NCBI RefSeq assembly: GCF_001613805.1
Contig: NZ_LPVY01000025.1
Span: 1 to 64,000 of the forward strand
Direction of reading: 5' to 3'
Length of the DNA: 64,000 nucleotides
Source of the DNA: Thalassospira lucentensis
Lineage (GTDB): Bacteria > Pseudomonadota > Alphaproteobacteria > Rhodospirillales > Thalassospiraceae
The position numbers and the translations under genes are program-made. Below are positions 19,482-28,325 of the stretch, piece after piece. The notes under the pieces were generated by a model. It saw only the letters and a list, made by a program, of their open reading frames with translations. It made no database searches and was not told where the DNA came from. How positions within the stretch are numbered: the first letter of the stretch is position 1; each line of letters opens with the position of its first letter.

Positions 19482-20546
19482 ATGGCGCAGATGAAAATTG
19501 GCACACGTCAGATCGGGGATGAGTATCCCGTTTTTGTAATTGCGGAAGCTGGGGCGAATCATAATGGCGAATTGTCCTTGGCTAAGGAATTGGTCGATGT
19601 TGCCAAGGCTTCGGGTGCAGATTGTGTCAAGTTTCAAACTTTCACAGCGGCGGAATTTTGTGCGGATCGGACCAAAACCTTTACCTATTTCAGCCAAGGT
19701 AAAGAGGTTGCCGAAAGCGAATATGAAATGTTTCGTCGCTTGGAGTTCAGCCGTGAGGAGTGGGTTGAACTGATGGACTATTGCGACAACCAGGGCATCA
19801 TGTTTCTTACCACGGTACAAGATCCGGTTAATCTGGAAATGATGCAGGAGTTGGGGCTGTTGGGCATTAAGGTCGGATCGGATGATTTTGACCATTTGCC
19901 GAATCTTCGCATCTTTGCTGCGACCGGGTTACCGTTGATTCTCTCCAAAGGCATGGCCGATGCTGATGAGGTCGATAAGGTATTGGGCGAGTTGAAAGAG
20001 CGCAGTGAGAATCTTGGTGTTTTACATTGCGTGTCGCTCTATCCGTCTAATCCGGAGCATTTGAACCTAGCACAGATTCCTGTATTGAGGGCACGGCATC
20101 CCGATGTGGTTTGGGGGTTTTCTGATCACAGTCGCTCGACTGTGGCTCCTGCTCTTGCTGTCGCGTTAGGTGCCCGGATTATTGAGAAGCACTTCACACT
20201 TAGCCATGATTTGGCGGGGCCGGATCATTGGTTTTCGATGGATCCAAAAGAATTGGCTGAAATGGTGGCTCATATCCGCTTTGCTGAAGCTGCTCGGGGT
20301 AGTGGTATGATTGTTCCGGATGCGGAAGAAGAAAAAAGCAGGTTGATTATGCGTCGGAGGATTATCGCGCGCCATGATCTTTCGGCTGGCACGATCTTGG
20401 ACGATAACAGTGTAACATTTAAGCGTGCTGAGGAAGGGGTATATGTTGGTAGCTGGGATGACGTCCGCGGGCGTAGGTTGCGTAAGGCCAAATTAGCGAC
20501 AGAGGGAATTAGAGACGAAGATTTGGAACCGGAGGATGGTAAATGA
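19482..20546 (+). CDS. NeuB-family nonulosonic acid synthase (PseI/LegI/SpsE type)
   Basis: A 354-residue enzyme that condenses phosphoenolpyruvate with a six-carbon amino sugar to give a nine-carbon sialic-like acid in the cytoplasm. The TIM barrel (about 15-270) has FVIAEAGANHNGE, VKFQTF, KVGSDD and the GFSDHSRS and EKHFTL active-site segments. The C-terminal SAF (antifreeze-like) domain covers about 285-345 (RRRIIARHDLSAGTIL). An ATGA overlap couples it to the WbqC gene. Substrate configuration is not resolved. Confidence 0.92.
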   Translation: MAQMKIGTRQIGDEYPVFVIAEAGANHNGELSLAKELVDVAKASGADCVKFQTFTAAEFCADRTKTFTYFSQGKEVAESEYEMFRRLEFSREEWVELMDYCDNQGIMFLTTVQDPVNLEMMQELGLLGIKVGSDDFDHLPNLRIFAATGLPLILSKGMADADEVDKVLGELKERSENLGVLHCVSLYPSNPEHLNLAQIPVLRARHPDVVWGFSDHSRSTVAPALAVALGARIIEKHFTLSHDLAGPDHWFSMDPKELAEMVAHIRFAEAARGSGMIVPDAEEEKSRLIMRRRIIARHDLSAGTILDDNSVTFKRAEEGVYVGSWDDVRGRRLRKAKLATEGIRDEDLEPEDGK

Positions 20547-21220
20547 TTGTTTCTATCCATCAACCCGCATACCTACCTTGGCTAGGATATTTCGAAAAGA
20601 TCAAGCAATCTGATCTTTTCCTTTACCTTGATACGGTGCAATTCCAAAAAGGCAGCTTTCAGAACCGTAACAAGATTCGTACAAAGGAGGGATGGATTTG
20701 GCAAACCGTCCCGGTACAAACAAAAGGTAAACATTTCGAACAGGTTATTGCCGATGTTGCTATTAACAATAAGCTGTCTTGGCAGTCTAAACACTGGTCG
20801 GCAATTTCTCAGAATTACAGTAAAGCTCCCTTCTCTGCCGACTGTTTAGCCAAGATTGAGCCATTTTATCACGTGCGCTATGAGCTACTGAGTGACTTGT
20901 GTTGGGATATGATGATGATGTTCAATAAGGTTATGAACATCACGATACCCATTCAAAAAACATCAGAGATGTTGCCGGTAGGGGGGAGCAAAAGTGATCT
21001 CATTCTGAACCTTTGCCGTTCCGTAAAGGCCGATACGTATCTTTCCGGCTCGCAAGGTCGAGGATATCTTGATGAGGGTTCATTTGCCGAGTCAGGCATA
21101 TCAATAGTCTACCAGGATTATCAACACCCGACCTACTCGCAGGCTTACCCCGGGTTTGTGCCCAATATGGGGATTATCGATCTCTTGATGAATGAGCCGC
21201 AACCAGACGCATTTTTGTGA
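20543..21220 (+). CDS. WbqC-like family protein
   Basis: A 225-residue protein of the WbqC-like family (PF08889). The hallmark start is MIVSIHQPAYLPWLGYFEKI, with FLYLDTVQFQKGSFQNRNKI soon after. The family is common in polysaccharide and nonulosonic-acid clusters but has no settled reaction; an N-acyl or aminotransfer step on sugars has been proposed. Here it is coupled to neuB and follows a deacetylase. This makes it a candidate for replacing an acetyl with another group on the sugar. Function is unproven. Confidence 0.88.
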   Translation: MIVSIHQPAYLPWLGYFEKIKQSDLFLYLDTVQFQKGSFQNRNKIRTKEGWIWQTVPVQTKGKHFEQVIADVAINNKLSWQSKHWSAISQNYSKAPFSADCLAKIEPFYHVRYELLSDLCWDMMMMFNKVMNITIPIQKTSEMLPVGGSKSDLILNLCRSVKADTYLSGSQGRGYLDEGSFAESGISIVYQDYQHPTYSQAYPGFVPNMGIIDLLMNEPQPDAFL

Positions 21221-21230
21221 GGATAGCAAA

Positions 21231-21902
21231 ATGTCTTTTTCTCCTGAGTGGGAGCATCTTTATGCATCAGGGGCCCATCATAGTGTTTGGCCATGGAGCG
21301 AACTGATATCGCTGATAATGCGCCATGCTCGCCCCCACCAGAGCGAAGCCCCAGTTCAGGTTTTGGAAATTGGCTGCGGTGTTGGTGCAAACATTCCGTT
21401 GGTTCAGTGGTTTGGTGGTGTGTTTCATGGTGTGGATAACAGTGCCTCTGCACTTGCCAGCATTCGCCAGCGTTATGGGGATAAGATAGAGTTAGCCCAA
21501 GCTGATTTTTGTGAGGACATTCCCTTTATAGGCCCCTTCGATATTGTCATTGATCGGGGGTCGCTTACTCACAATTTTACTTCCGGTATAGAGCTCAGTT
21601 TGGACATGGTCGAAAAACGCTTGGCTCCAGGTGGTGTTTATGTTGGGGTTCACTGGTTTTCGACCGATTGCGATGATTTCAAGCTTGGAGAACCAACAGA
21701 AGACCCTCATGTACGAAAAGGTTATAGTCGCGGGGATTTTGCAGGTGTTGGGCAAGTCCATTTTGCGGATCAAGCATGTATGGAGCACCTTTTCTCGAAC
21801 TTCTCGATCGAGGTTTTGGATCATGTTATCAGTGAAGCCGTTAAACCGGAGCGGCAACGGTTAGGATGGTGGAATATCGTTGCCAAAAAGAAAAACACTT
21901 AA
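21231..21902 (+). CDS. Class I SAM-dependent methyltransferase
   Basis: A 223-residue methyltransferase. Motif I is VLEIGCGVGANIPLV (about 44-58), with acidic GVDNS on the next strand and a FDIVIDRGSLTHN post-I region. ATG at 21231 is preferred because GAGGA lies 10 nt upstream; the longer frame from 21192 overlaps the WbqC gene. As the last gene of the neuB group it may O- or N-methylate the nonulosonic acid. Its substrate is not visible from sequence. Confidence 0.85.
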   Translation: MSFSPEWEHLYASGAHHSVWPWSELISLIMRHARPHQSEAPVQVLEIGCGVGANIPLVQWFGGVFHGVDNSASALASIRQRYGDKIELAQADFCEDIPFIGPFDIVIDRGSLTHNFTSGIELSLDMVEKRLAPGGVYVGVHWFSTDCDDFKLGEPTEDPHVRKGYSRGDFAGVGQVHFADQACMEHLFSNFSIEVLDHVISEAVKPERQRLGWWNIVAKKKNT

Positions 21903-22155
21903 AATTTTGATATGAATAGAGTTTTTTAAATCTGAAATAATGTCCATGGGATTGGAAACTGCCTTTATATGGCCATCTGAAACGGTTGCCTCGTGCTTTT
22001 TTTTGAGGGCGGGATCTTTCGGGGGGCTCGCTCAGAGTTTCTTTGCTTACTTGGAAAGTTATTGGGGGCAGACTATAAAGAGGTTATAAATATTCTAGTA
22101 AAATAATGCCGGGAGCGTTGGGGGTTTTTATATTTGTTTCAGTTTTAGGTGATGA

Positions 22156-24177
22156 ATGAATATTTTTATTTCTCGGAAAGAAATAAAAAGGTTAGTTGAT
22201 TTATTCTATGTTATTAATCGATCGATATTAATAATATATGTTTTTTTTGTCATTCACCGAGTCCATGCATTCACATTTTACATGGATGCGAGTGATATTT
22301 TTTTATATGTTTCATTTGTATTTCTAGCTTCGCAACTGGTTTCAGTGCTTCTCTCGATCATGGCATATTTCTCTGTGCGCGTGATAGAGAAGATCGTAAA
22401 TCAAATAGACGCATTTTCCATCATATATGACTTTGTTAATCGTGGTGGATATGCCGCGAGTTTGTTTGCATTTATATTTTCCCTTGAGCGACTTTTCATA
22501 GAGCAGTCTTGGCTGAACAAGCTTCACGTAACCGAAGTTCAGCGGGCCGTCTTTGAACTTTTCTATGGGGTGTTCATATTTTTTTGGATGGTTTTCGGGC
22601 TGTTGCGTGCTCGCACGACTAAAGCTGTAAGGGCCGATGCCTCAAGTGATGGGCTGGACGAAAAGGAAGAGAAAATTGCCCCCAAAATTAATCGCCGGGA
22701 TCGCCGTCTTTTCATCGCCTCGTCGGCCTCTGCTGTCGCCGCCATTACTGTGGGAACGCGAATAATATCGGGAAATAAGTTCGATTATCCCGTTAATTAC
22801 TCTCCCGGAAAAGATGTGAATCGCGGAAACGTTCTACTAGTTACATTCGACGCGCTTTCTGCTTCGGATATGTCTCTTTATGGGTATGATCTGAATACGA
22901 CACCTCATATTGATGCCTTTGCGAAGTCATCTGATGTATACGAACGTTTCTATACGTGTTCCACTTTCACAACTCCTGGTATATCTTCTATCTTAACTGG
23001 GAGGTATCCGTCTGCTTCTCGAATCTATCAACTGGGGGGGATGCTGCATGGGCAGGACGTTTACCGTACGCTGCCTGCCCTTTTGAAGGCGGAGGGTTAT
23101 AATACAGCTGCTATTTGCGGGAACCCATACGCAATGCCTTTGATGGGGTCGACGAAAGGTGCTTTTGATAACCTTTGCGCAGCACCGAGAAAAGGGTGGA
23201 CGGATATCCCTCCTTCCGAGCTGATCAAGCTCCCTGGCATGACTGATATGATGGATCTGGCAGAGCGCATGACTACGGTTTCGGGGCTTGTTCTGCCTTC
23301 ATTGCGTCAAAGTATGTCTGCTACCCCGCCAAGAGATACATTCGAGGCTGCAAAGGCGGTCATTTCAAAGATGGAAGGACCCTTCTTTGTCTGGATTCAT
23401 GTAATGGCTCCACATGGCCCTTATCTTCCATCAGAAGAATTCCGTCACCGTTTTCTGAGAGAAGGGATTCTCGAGACACGGCAAGACATGCTGCATCCAC
23501 GCATTGTTGACCGGGCAAAAGGCAAATCCCAGATACAAACCGATATCGAGCATTTGCGATTGCGTTATGGTGAATGGATATCGGAGGCAGACTATGCCTT
23601 TGGAGAGTTCATGGCGTTTATGGAGAAATCTGGCTTTATGCAGGATACTCTAACCATGGTGTCATCGGATCATGGTGAGTTTTTTTCTCCAAATACGTAC
23701 GGACATGGTGGGGCTGTTTTTCACGAGTCATTAATTCATGTGCCGATGATCGTGAAAACGCCGGAACAAAAAATTGGACGGCGTATAAATGTTGTTGCTG
23801 ATCAAACAGCAATAGCGCCCACAATTCTTGATTTCGCGGGGGTCGCGGTGCCTAAGTGGATGTCGGGTTCCTCTCTGGTCAAAGTTGGAGGAGAGGGGGC
23901 AAGGCCGGGCAATGGCTTTGCAGTGACCCAATACCTTGAAGAAAACAGCAGCTTCAAGTCAATTGCGACGGGCACAATCGGTGCGGTGACTGACGGGTTC
24001 CAATATGTTCGGGAAATTGCGAGTGGCGATGAAAGTCTTTACGTCTTGGGGGATGAGGGGGCGGGGGCTTCTTCTCAGCTCGAGAGAGAACGTCCTGATG
24101 TGAAGGCAGACATGAAGCATAAGCTAGAAAGTATTAGAGACGAATTAAGAAACAGATTCCCTGAAGTAATGATTTAA
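22156..24177 (+). CDS. Membrane alkaline-phosphatase-superfamily enzyme (sulfatase/LtaS-like)
   Basis: A 673-residue protein. Four predicted TM helices lie in residues about 15-150, then a charged linker, then a twin-arginine-like segment RRDRRLFIASSASAVA (about 180-195). The catalytic domain spans about 222-670. Metal-binding VTFDAL (Asp232) and SSDHGEFF are present. The nucleophile position in the usual C-x-P-x-R is Thr272 in TFTTPGISS, and the arginine is missing. It cannot therefore be a formylglycine sulfatase. It is more like LtaS or phosphoethanolamine transferases, which use Thr. It probably transfers or removes a phospho group on cell-surface glycans. A sulfotransferase gene follows after 10 nt. 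Confidence 0.85.
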   Translation: MNIFISRKEIKRLVDLFYVINRSILIIYVFFVIHRVHAFTFYMDASDIFLYVSFVFLASQLVSVLLSIMAYFSVRVIEKIVNQIDAFSIIYDFVNRGGYAASLFAFIFSLERLFIEQSWLNKLHVTEVQRAVFELFYGVFIFFWMVFGLLRARTTKAVRADASSDGLDEKEEKIAPKINRRDRRLFIASSASAVAAITVGTRIISGNKFDYPVNYSPGKDVNRGNVLLVTFDALSASDMSLYGYDLNTTPHIDAFAKSSDVYERFYTCSTFTTPGISSILTGRYPSASRIYQLGGMLHGQDVYRTLPALLKAEGYNTAAICGNPYAMPLMGSTKGAFDNLCAAPRKGWTDIPPSELIKLPGMTDMMDLAERMTTVSGLVLPSLRQSMSATPPRDTFEAAKAVISKMEGPFFVWIHVMAPHGPYLPSEEFRHRFLREGILETRQDMLHPRIVDRAKGKSQIQTDIEHLRLRYGEWISEADYAFGEFMAFMEKSGFMQDTLTMVSSDHGEFFSPNTYGHGGAVFHESLIHVPMIVKTPEQKIGRRINVVADQTAIAPTILDFAGVAVPKWMSGSSLVKVGGEGARPGNGFAVTQYLEENSSFKSIATGTIGAVTDGFQYVREIASGDESLYVLGDEGAGASSQLERERPDVKADMKHKLESIRDELRNRFPEVMI

Positions 24178-24187
24178 GACGACGGGA

Positions 24188-25228
24188 ATGAGAAAAAATA
24201 AAGCGTATTTCAATCTTAACAAGACCGCCTGGGAAAACGTTTCACAGGCAGGCTTGCTGGATGCATATACTTTAATTGTAAGGAAAAAAATTCTCGGGTC
24301 TCTGTTTTCATTTTGTGGGAAGCTGCAGTTCAGCGTTTTCGAAGACCGGTTGAGTAGGCTTCAAACCCAACCGCATATAGTGATAACTGGTCATTGGCGG
24401 TCCGGTACGACTTACTTGCATACATTGATATGCTGCGATCCGCAATTTACCTTTCCTTCTACAGATAGCTGCATGAATCCTCATGCCTTTATGCTGGGCT
24501 CCCGGCATATGAAACGGCGGGAAGTCAAGAGACCGATGGATGATGTTATCGTAACATCGACTTCTCCTCAGGAGGATGAGTTTGCTCTTATGGCATTGGG
24601 GGCACGCTCCCCATACGAAGGTTTGATGTTTCCTGAGAGTCTCGAAACGGCTCTTTCTTTAGCAGATATTGAGAATCTTGATGAGCGAGAGCGGAAGACA
24701 TGGAAAGAAACATTCAGAAATTTTATTAAGGGAGTATCCCTCTTGGGGCAGGGGCGTCCGGTTGTGATTAAGTCACCGACGCATTCTTGTCGGCTCAAGG
24801 CCATTTCAGACGTCTTTCCAAATTCAAGGTTCATCTATATGAACAGAAACCCATTGGAGGTTTTTGAATCTACCTTTCGGATGTGGCGATCACTTTTTGA
24901 TCTTTATTCTCTGGGAAGACCAATCTGTGACAATGCTCTGAGAGAAATTATCCTGCAAAACAGAATTGTTATGGAGAAAAAGTTTGCCGAAGGGGAGGCG
25001 CTTTTGCCTGGTCGTATGGTTGCCCATGTCGACTATCAAAGACTTGTCGATGAGCCCTTGCAGGAACTGCGAAGAATATATGTGGAACTGAATATTGATC
25101 CCGAATATTTATCGTCAAAGAATATATTATATCAAATTGAAAAAAATAAAAGATACAGAGCACAGGGGAGTTTGCCTCCTGCTGAATGGCAGCGTAGAGT
25201 TCTGTCTGCTTGGTCTGATTTCATGTGA
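24188..25228 (+). CDS. Sulfotransferase family protein
   Basis: A 346-residue PAPS-dependent sulfotransferase-fold protein. The 5'-phosphosulfate loop is TGHWRSGTTYLHTL (about 67-80) and the 3'-phosphate region is RFIYMNRNPLEVFES. These fit the Sulfotransfer_3 group that acts on carbohydrates or other acceptors. It starts 10 nt after the phosphatase-superfamily gene, likely in one transcript. The acceptor is unknown; the island context suggests a surface glycan. PAPS-making genes are not in the window. Confidence 0.83.
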   Translation: MRKNKAYFNLNKTAWENVSQAGLLDAYTLIVRKKILGSLFSFCGKLQFSVFEDRLSRLQTQPHIVITGHWRSGTTYLHTLICCDPQFTFPSTDSCMNPHAFMLGSRHMKRREVKRPMDDVIVTSTSPQEDEFALMALGARSPYEGLMFPESLETALSLADIENLDERERKTWKETFRNFIKGVSLLGQGRPVVIKSPTHSCRLKAISDVFPNSRFIYMNRNPLEVFESTFRMWRSLFDLYSLGRPICDNALREIILQNRIVMEKKFAEGEALLPGRMVAHVDYQRLVDEPLQELRRIYVELNIDPEYLSSKNILYQIEKNKRYRAQGSLPPAEWQRRVLSAWSDFM

Positions 25229-25282
25229 AAATATAAGTTCGTTTATGGAAAAAAGTAATGGGCGAGTTTTTGGCGTAATATT

Positions 25283-25510
25283 TTATTGTTTGTTTTTTCT
25301 GTTGTTGGATTTTTTTATGTTTAAAAATATCTTTTTCACGTAATACGTGATGAACTTCCAAGTAAAAATCACTATCCCAATGATGGGGGTTAGTATTTGT
25401 AGAAGCGTGCTGCTTGTATTTGGATCAATGTAAGCATGTGCAGGATGCGAAAAAATTAGTAAAAAAGAAGAAATAAGAAGAATATTGAGTAATTCTTTGC
25501 TTTTGATCAT
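25283..25510 (-). CDS. Small secreted/membrane protein with AYIDP motif
   Basis: A 75-residue protein using ATG at 25510; the longer frame to 25648 would overlap the upstream sulfotransferase gene and lacks features. An N-terminal signal sequence (KELLNILLISSFLLIFSHPAHA) leads into AYIDPNTSSTLLQ, a TM helix (LTPIIGIVIFTWKFITYYV) and a basic tail. The order signal, A-Y-[IL]-D-P-x-T, single TM and basic tail is that of short uncharacterised proteins which I recall near polysaccharide and alkaline-phosphatase-superfamily genes. Here it lies 55 nt from the convergent sulfotransferase and about 1.1 kb from the phosphatase-superfamily gene. Function unknown. Confidence 0.7.
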   Translation of the reverse strand: MIKSKELLNILLISSFLLIFSHPAHAYIDPNTSSTLLQILTPIIGIVIFTWKFITYYVKKIFLNIKKSNNRKNKQ

Positions 25511-25634
25511 TTTTTTTGTCTGTTGCTGGTGGCTGTGTGTTGAGGATTTGTGAAGTGGCATCGTGTTAATTTTTTTGATTGAAATTAAATATTTTATAAT
25601 ATTTGGTTGAATTCTGAAATTGTATTGACTTGAT

Positions 25635-26453
25635 TCACGTGTAACCAAATATTTTCATCATTGTTCCAGCGCGCTTGTTTATAAAACTAAGGTCTTCTGG
25701 TGAAATCCCTTCTCCGCGAGAAGTCCCCCCCTTTCGAACAAAGGTGAAGTCTTTGGGCAACGTCAAATTTTTCTCCGCGCAGAACGCTTCGTTTTCCTTC
25801 ATTTTTGAGAATGACGAACTTTCAACGGCCCTATGAATCACTTCGTCTTCTATCGTAAAGCCAAGAAGTGTATAAATATCTCTTAGAATACCAGCGGTAT
25901 CATTGCAAAGGTCTTCGTATTTGATAACGCAGAATGAAACACTTGGGCGCGTTTGGGTTAGCCAGCTCTGTGCATGATTGACCCATGCTTCAATTCCGTA
26001 ATGTGGATCGCGGATCATTTCGCTCAAAGTTCCTTGGTACCAACCCAGTTTGCTGGCAAAAACATGGTAAGAGACCATTGCGTCCCGTGGATCGCGAACC
26101 AAGTAAATGACTTTTCTGTATAGTGGGTTATGCAGCGCATGGCTTTTAATGAACCGATGGCCTGGAAAAGGAAGTGGTGGTGGGAGATGTCGAGAGGAAT
26201 GTATATCTGGAACCAAATCACTAATAGCAAAAAAAGTTGGCTGACGGTCGATGCCACTTTTTTGCAGATTGACGGATGCAATCAGAAAACTCAGCCAAGT
26301 TATTCCACTTTTCGGAAATTCAACTAAAAAGGTATCGTCCATCTGCGGTTGTGAAGGCATTGTCGATATATAGGCCAGATCCCGTGCGCATGATTGAGAG
26401 GCCTTGAAAAATGCGAGAGAACTTTTTTTGATCTTTTGAAACTTGTTTGCCAC
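25635..26453 (-). CDS. Sulfotransferase domain protein (Sulfotransfer_1-like)
   Basis: A 272-residue sulfotransferase with a better-preserved PAPS site than the upstream plus-strand one: FPKSGITWLSFLI (about 46-58) for the 5'-phosphosulfate, KVIYLVRDPRDAMVSYH for the 3'-phosphate, and a C-terminal FVRKGGTSRGE resembling the conserved RKG motif. It is cytosolic with no signal peptide. The next gene on the strand is the AYIDP protein, 124 nt away. The acceptor is unknown. Confidence 0.88.
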   Translation of the reverse strand: MANKFQKIKKSSLAFFKASQSCARDLAYISTMPSQPQMDDTFLVEFPKSGITWLSFLIASVNLQKSGIDRQPTFFAISDLVPDIHSSRHLPPPLPFPGHRFIKSHALHNPLYRKVIYLVRDPRDAMVSYHVFASKLGWYQGTLSEMIRDPHYGIEAWVNHAQSWLTQTRPSVSFCVIKYEDLCNDTAGILRDIYTLLGFTIEDEVIHRAVESSSFSKMKENEAFCAEKNLTLPKDFTFVRKGGTSRGEGISPEDLSFINKRAGTMMKIFGYT

Positions 26454-26622
26454 GAGAAAAAGTCCTTTGTCTAAGAATAGATGCCTAAAGATATAAATTT
26501 AGCATCATTATAATATCTGTTGAGCAATAAAAGCCTCAAACGACTTACATGAAATTTGAGGTTAAAAGAAAATTTTCGTTTGTGGTCCGATGTCTCAAGG
26601 TAGCGATACCCGACAAGATTTT

Positions 26623-27417
26623 TTATCCTGAGAAAAGCATACTTTTGAACCTCTCAATTCTGCTACGAACAGCCAGTTTAATCCAAGCGATACTATATGC
26701 TAGCCCGGCTTGAAAATTAGATATTTTCAAATTTCGTCGGCGAACTAGCTGAGCTTCACGGAGGGCCAGGGGGCTCTGGCTGGCGCCACCGATGCGAACA
26801 CGCGCAAGAGGGATCGGTATGAAGGATGCTCTTATATGTGGGCCAGCCCGAAGTAGAAAATCGTAATCTGCTGCGCTGCGCAGGGAGGCATCAAACATGC
26901 CAAAACGGTCAAACAGAGTGCGATGGTGTAAAGACCCAGGATGACCAATTGTCATCCGCTGTTGCATCTTTTGCCAATCCCAAGGAGTTGAGACGGTTCT
27001 GACAATACGATTGTCCGGCTCATCGATCCAGTGGATTGTGCCGACAATCATGTTGACGTCATCTGACACGCTAGATGCCTCTTTGCAGCAGATATCAAGC
27101 GAGTCAGGAAGGTAATAGTCATCAGCCCCAATAAAGGCGATCCATGTGCCTTTGGCGGCCATGATCCCTTTGTTCCATGCATCATAAATGCCGCGATCGG
27201 GTTCGCTGATAAGTTTGTGCACGACATCGCACGCATCTTCCACAAGCGCGACTGTATTGTCTTGAGACCCTCCATCTACAATGATCCATTCGATCCCGGT
27301 TCGCTCCTGGCTACGCAATGAGCCAATGAGATCGGGCAAATGCTTCTCAGCATTGTATGTCGATGTGATGATGGAAATTAGCGGTGGCGCATTGGTAGTT
27401 AACGGGGAGATGCTCAT
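26623..27417 (-). CDS. Glycosyltransferase family 2
   Basis: A 264-residue GT-A glycosyltransferase. The start at 27417 gives an ATGA overlap with the upstream sulfotransferase. It has ISIITSTYNAEKHLPDLI at the N-terminus, the WIIVDGGSQDNTV strand and FIGADDYYLPDSL supplying the DxD-like metal site. A C-terminal basic helix (SIAWIKLAVRSRIERFKSM) may bind membrane. It resembles WcaA/PGL-type transferases adding single sugars to lipid-linked repeats. Donor and acceptor are unknown. Confidence 0.88.
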   Translation of the reverse strand: MSISPLTTNAPPLISIITSTYNAEKHLPDLIGSLRSQERTGIEWIIVDGGSQDNTVALVEDACDVVHKLISEPDRGIYDAWNKGIMAAKGTWIAFIGADDYYLPDSLDICCKEASSVSDDVNMIVGTIHWIDEPDNRIVRTVSTPWDWQKMQQRMTIGHPGSLHHRTLFDRFGMFDASLRSAADYDFLLRAGPHIRASFIPIPLARVRIGGASQSPLALREAQLVRRRNLKISNFQAGLAYSIAWIKLAVRSRIERFKSMLFSG

Positions 27418-28325
27418 TCGACTGGGACTTTCCAATTACTCAGATCCCAACCTGTGAGTGTTTCAACTTGGGCAACATCGTTGGACAAACGAGATAGAAT
27501 ATAGTGTCGCTCTTCTTGAAGCAGAGTTGCTTTCGCAAGCGACCGGTCCATTAAAGAACGAACTTTTTGGCGAATGGGTCTCGGGACTACGTCACGGCTG
27601 ATTGCTGCCATCTTTTCAATATGCTGGAAAGCGAATGCTGCTGCACGATTACGAGGGATTCCGGAAACATTAACCTGCCGTTTCGGAACTCCCTGTTGTT
27701 GAGCTATATCGGGGGTGACGCCGATAAAATTATATACATCTCGCAGGCTGTCTTGGCGTTTGTTCACATAGTGCTCGTGGCGGAGTACCAAGACGTTTTT
27801 GCGGCCGAAAGTGGAGAAATATCGATCTAGCACGGGGGCATAATGACTTTGTCCCAGATACGACCAAAATTCGCCCCACTGCGCTGATTTCCGCTCTGGC
27901 TCGAGGGCAATTGCTTTCAAGAAAGATGGTTCTGGCTCACAACCGATCAGTCGGGCATGAAGAAACTGCGAAAAAGCTCGTGCTGCTGGATCGCGAAGCA
28001 TAATGATAATCTTTATGCTTCCCAGAGTGTTGTATATATGATTCGGAGTTCGAGGGTCGGCGAAGTAAGATGGGCAAATCTCGCCGATTGCTTGGTCGGT
28101 TTTGGCGTTCGCAAACAAAGCTTGGTATTTTTGAAGGCTGTCAACGTCCATGGGCGGGGGGGTGCCGGGGCCGTTCCAGGGCAAACCATCGAATGCCAAC
28201 CGAAAAAAATGGGTTTCTTTGACCTTGGGAAGGAAGATATCAGGATGGACTGCCATATCTTCGTGCAAGGCACTAGTGCCGGTCTTGGGTGCGCCAACGC
28301 AAATAAAGTTCGGTAACGAGACCAT
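27414..28325 (-). CDS. Sulfotransferase, heparan-sulfotransferase-like
   Basis: A 303-residue sulfotransferase. ATG at 28325 shares a base with the upstream glycosyltransferase stop (TAATG). The 5'-phosphosulfate loop is FICVGAPKTGTSALHEDM (Lys14, Thr15, Gly16, Thr17), followed by KVKETHFF, the KExxFF motif of heparan-sulfate-type sulfotransferases. IIIMLRDPAARAFSQFLH forms the 3'-phosphate site. Coupling on both sides to glycosyltransferases implies sulfation of the growing glycan or repeat unit. This is the strongest of the three sulfotransferases for a carbohydrate acceptor. Confidence 0.88.
   Translation of the reverse strand: MVSLPNFICVGAPKTGTSALHEDMAVHPDIFLPKVKETHFFRLAFDGLPWNGPGTPPPMDVDSLQKYQALFANAKTDQAIGEICPSYFADPRTPNHIYNTLGSIKIIIMLRDPAARAFSQFLHARLIGCEPEPSFLKAIALEPERKSAQWGEFWSYLGQSHYAPVLDRYFSTFGRKNVLVLRHEHYVNKRQDSLRDVYNFIGVTPDIAQQQGVPKRQVNVSGIPRNRAAAFAFQHIEKMAAISRDVVPRPIRQKVRSLMDRSLAKATLLQEERHYILSRLSNDVAQVETLTGWDLSNWKVPVE

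Noticed and set aside
22156-24177. Calling this gene a true sulfatase acting with the sulfotransferases
   Set aside because: The formylglycine Cys/Ser and the motif arginine are absent; Thr272 fits phospho-transferring members of the superfamily better.
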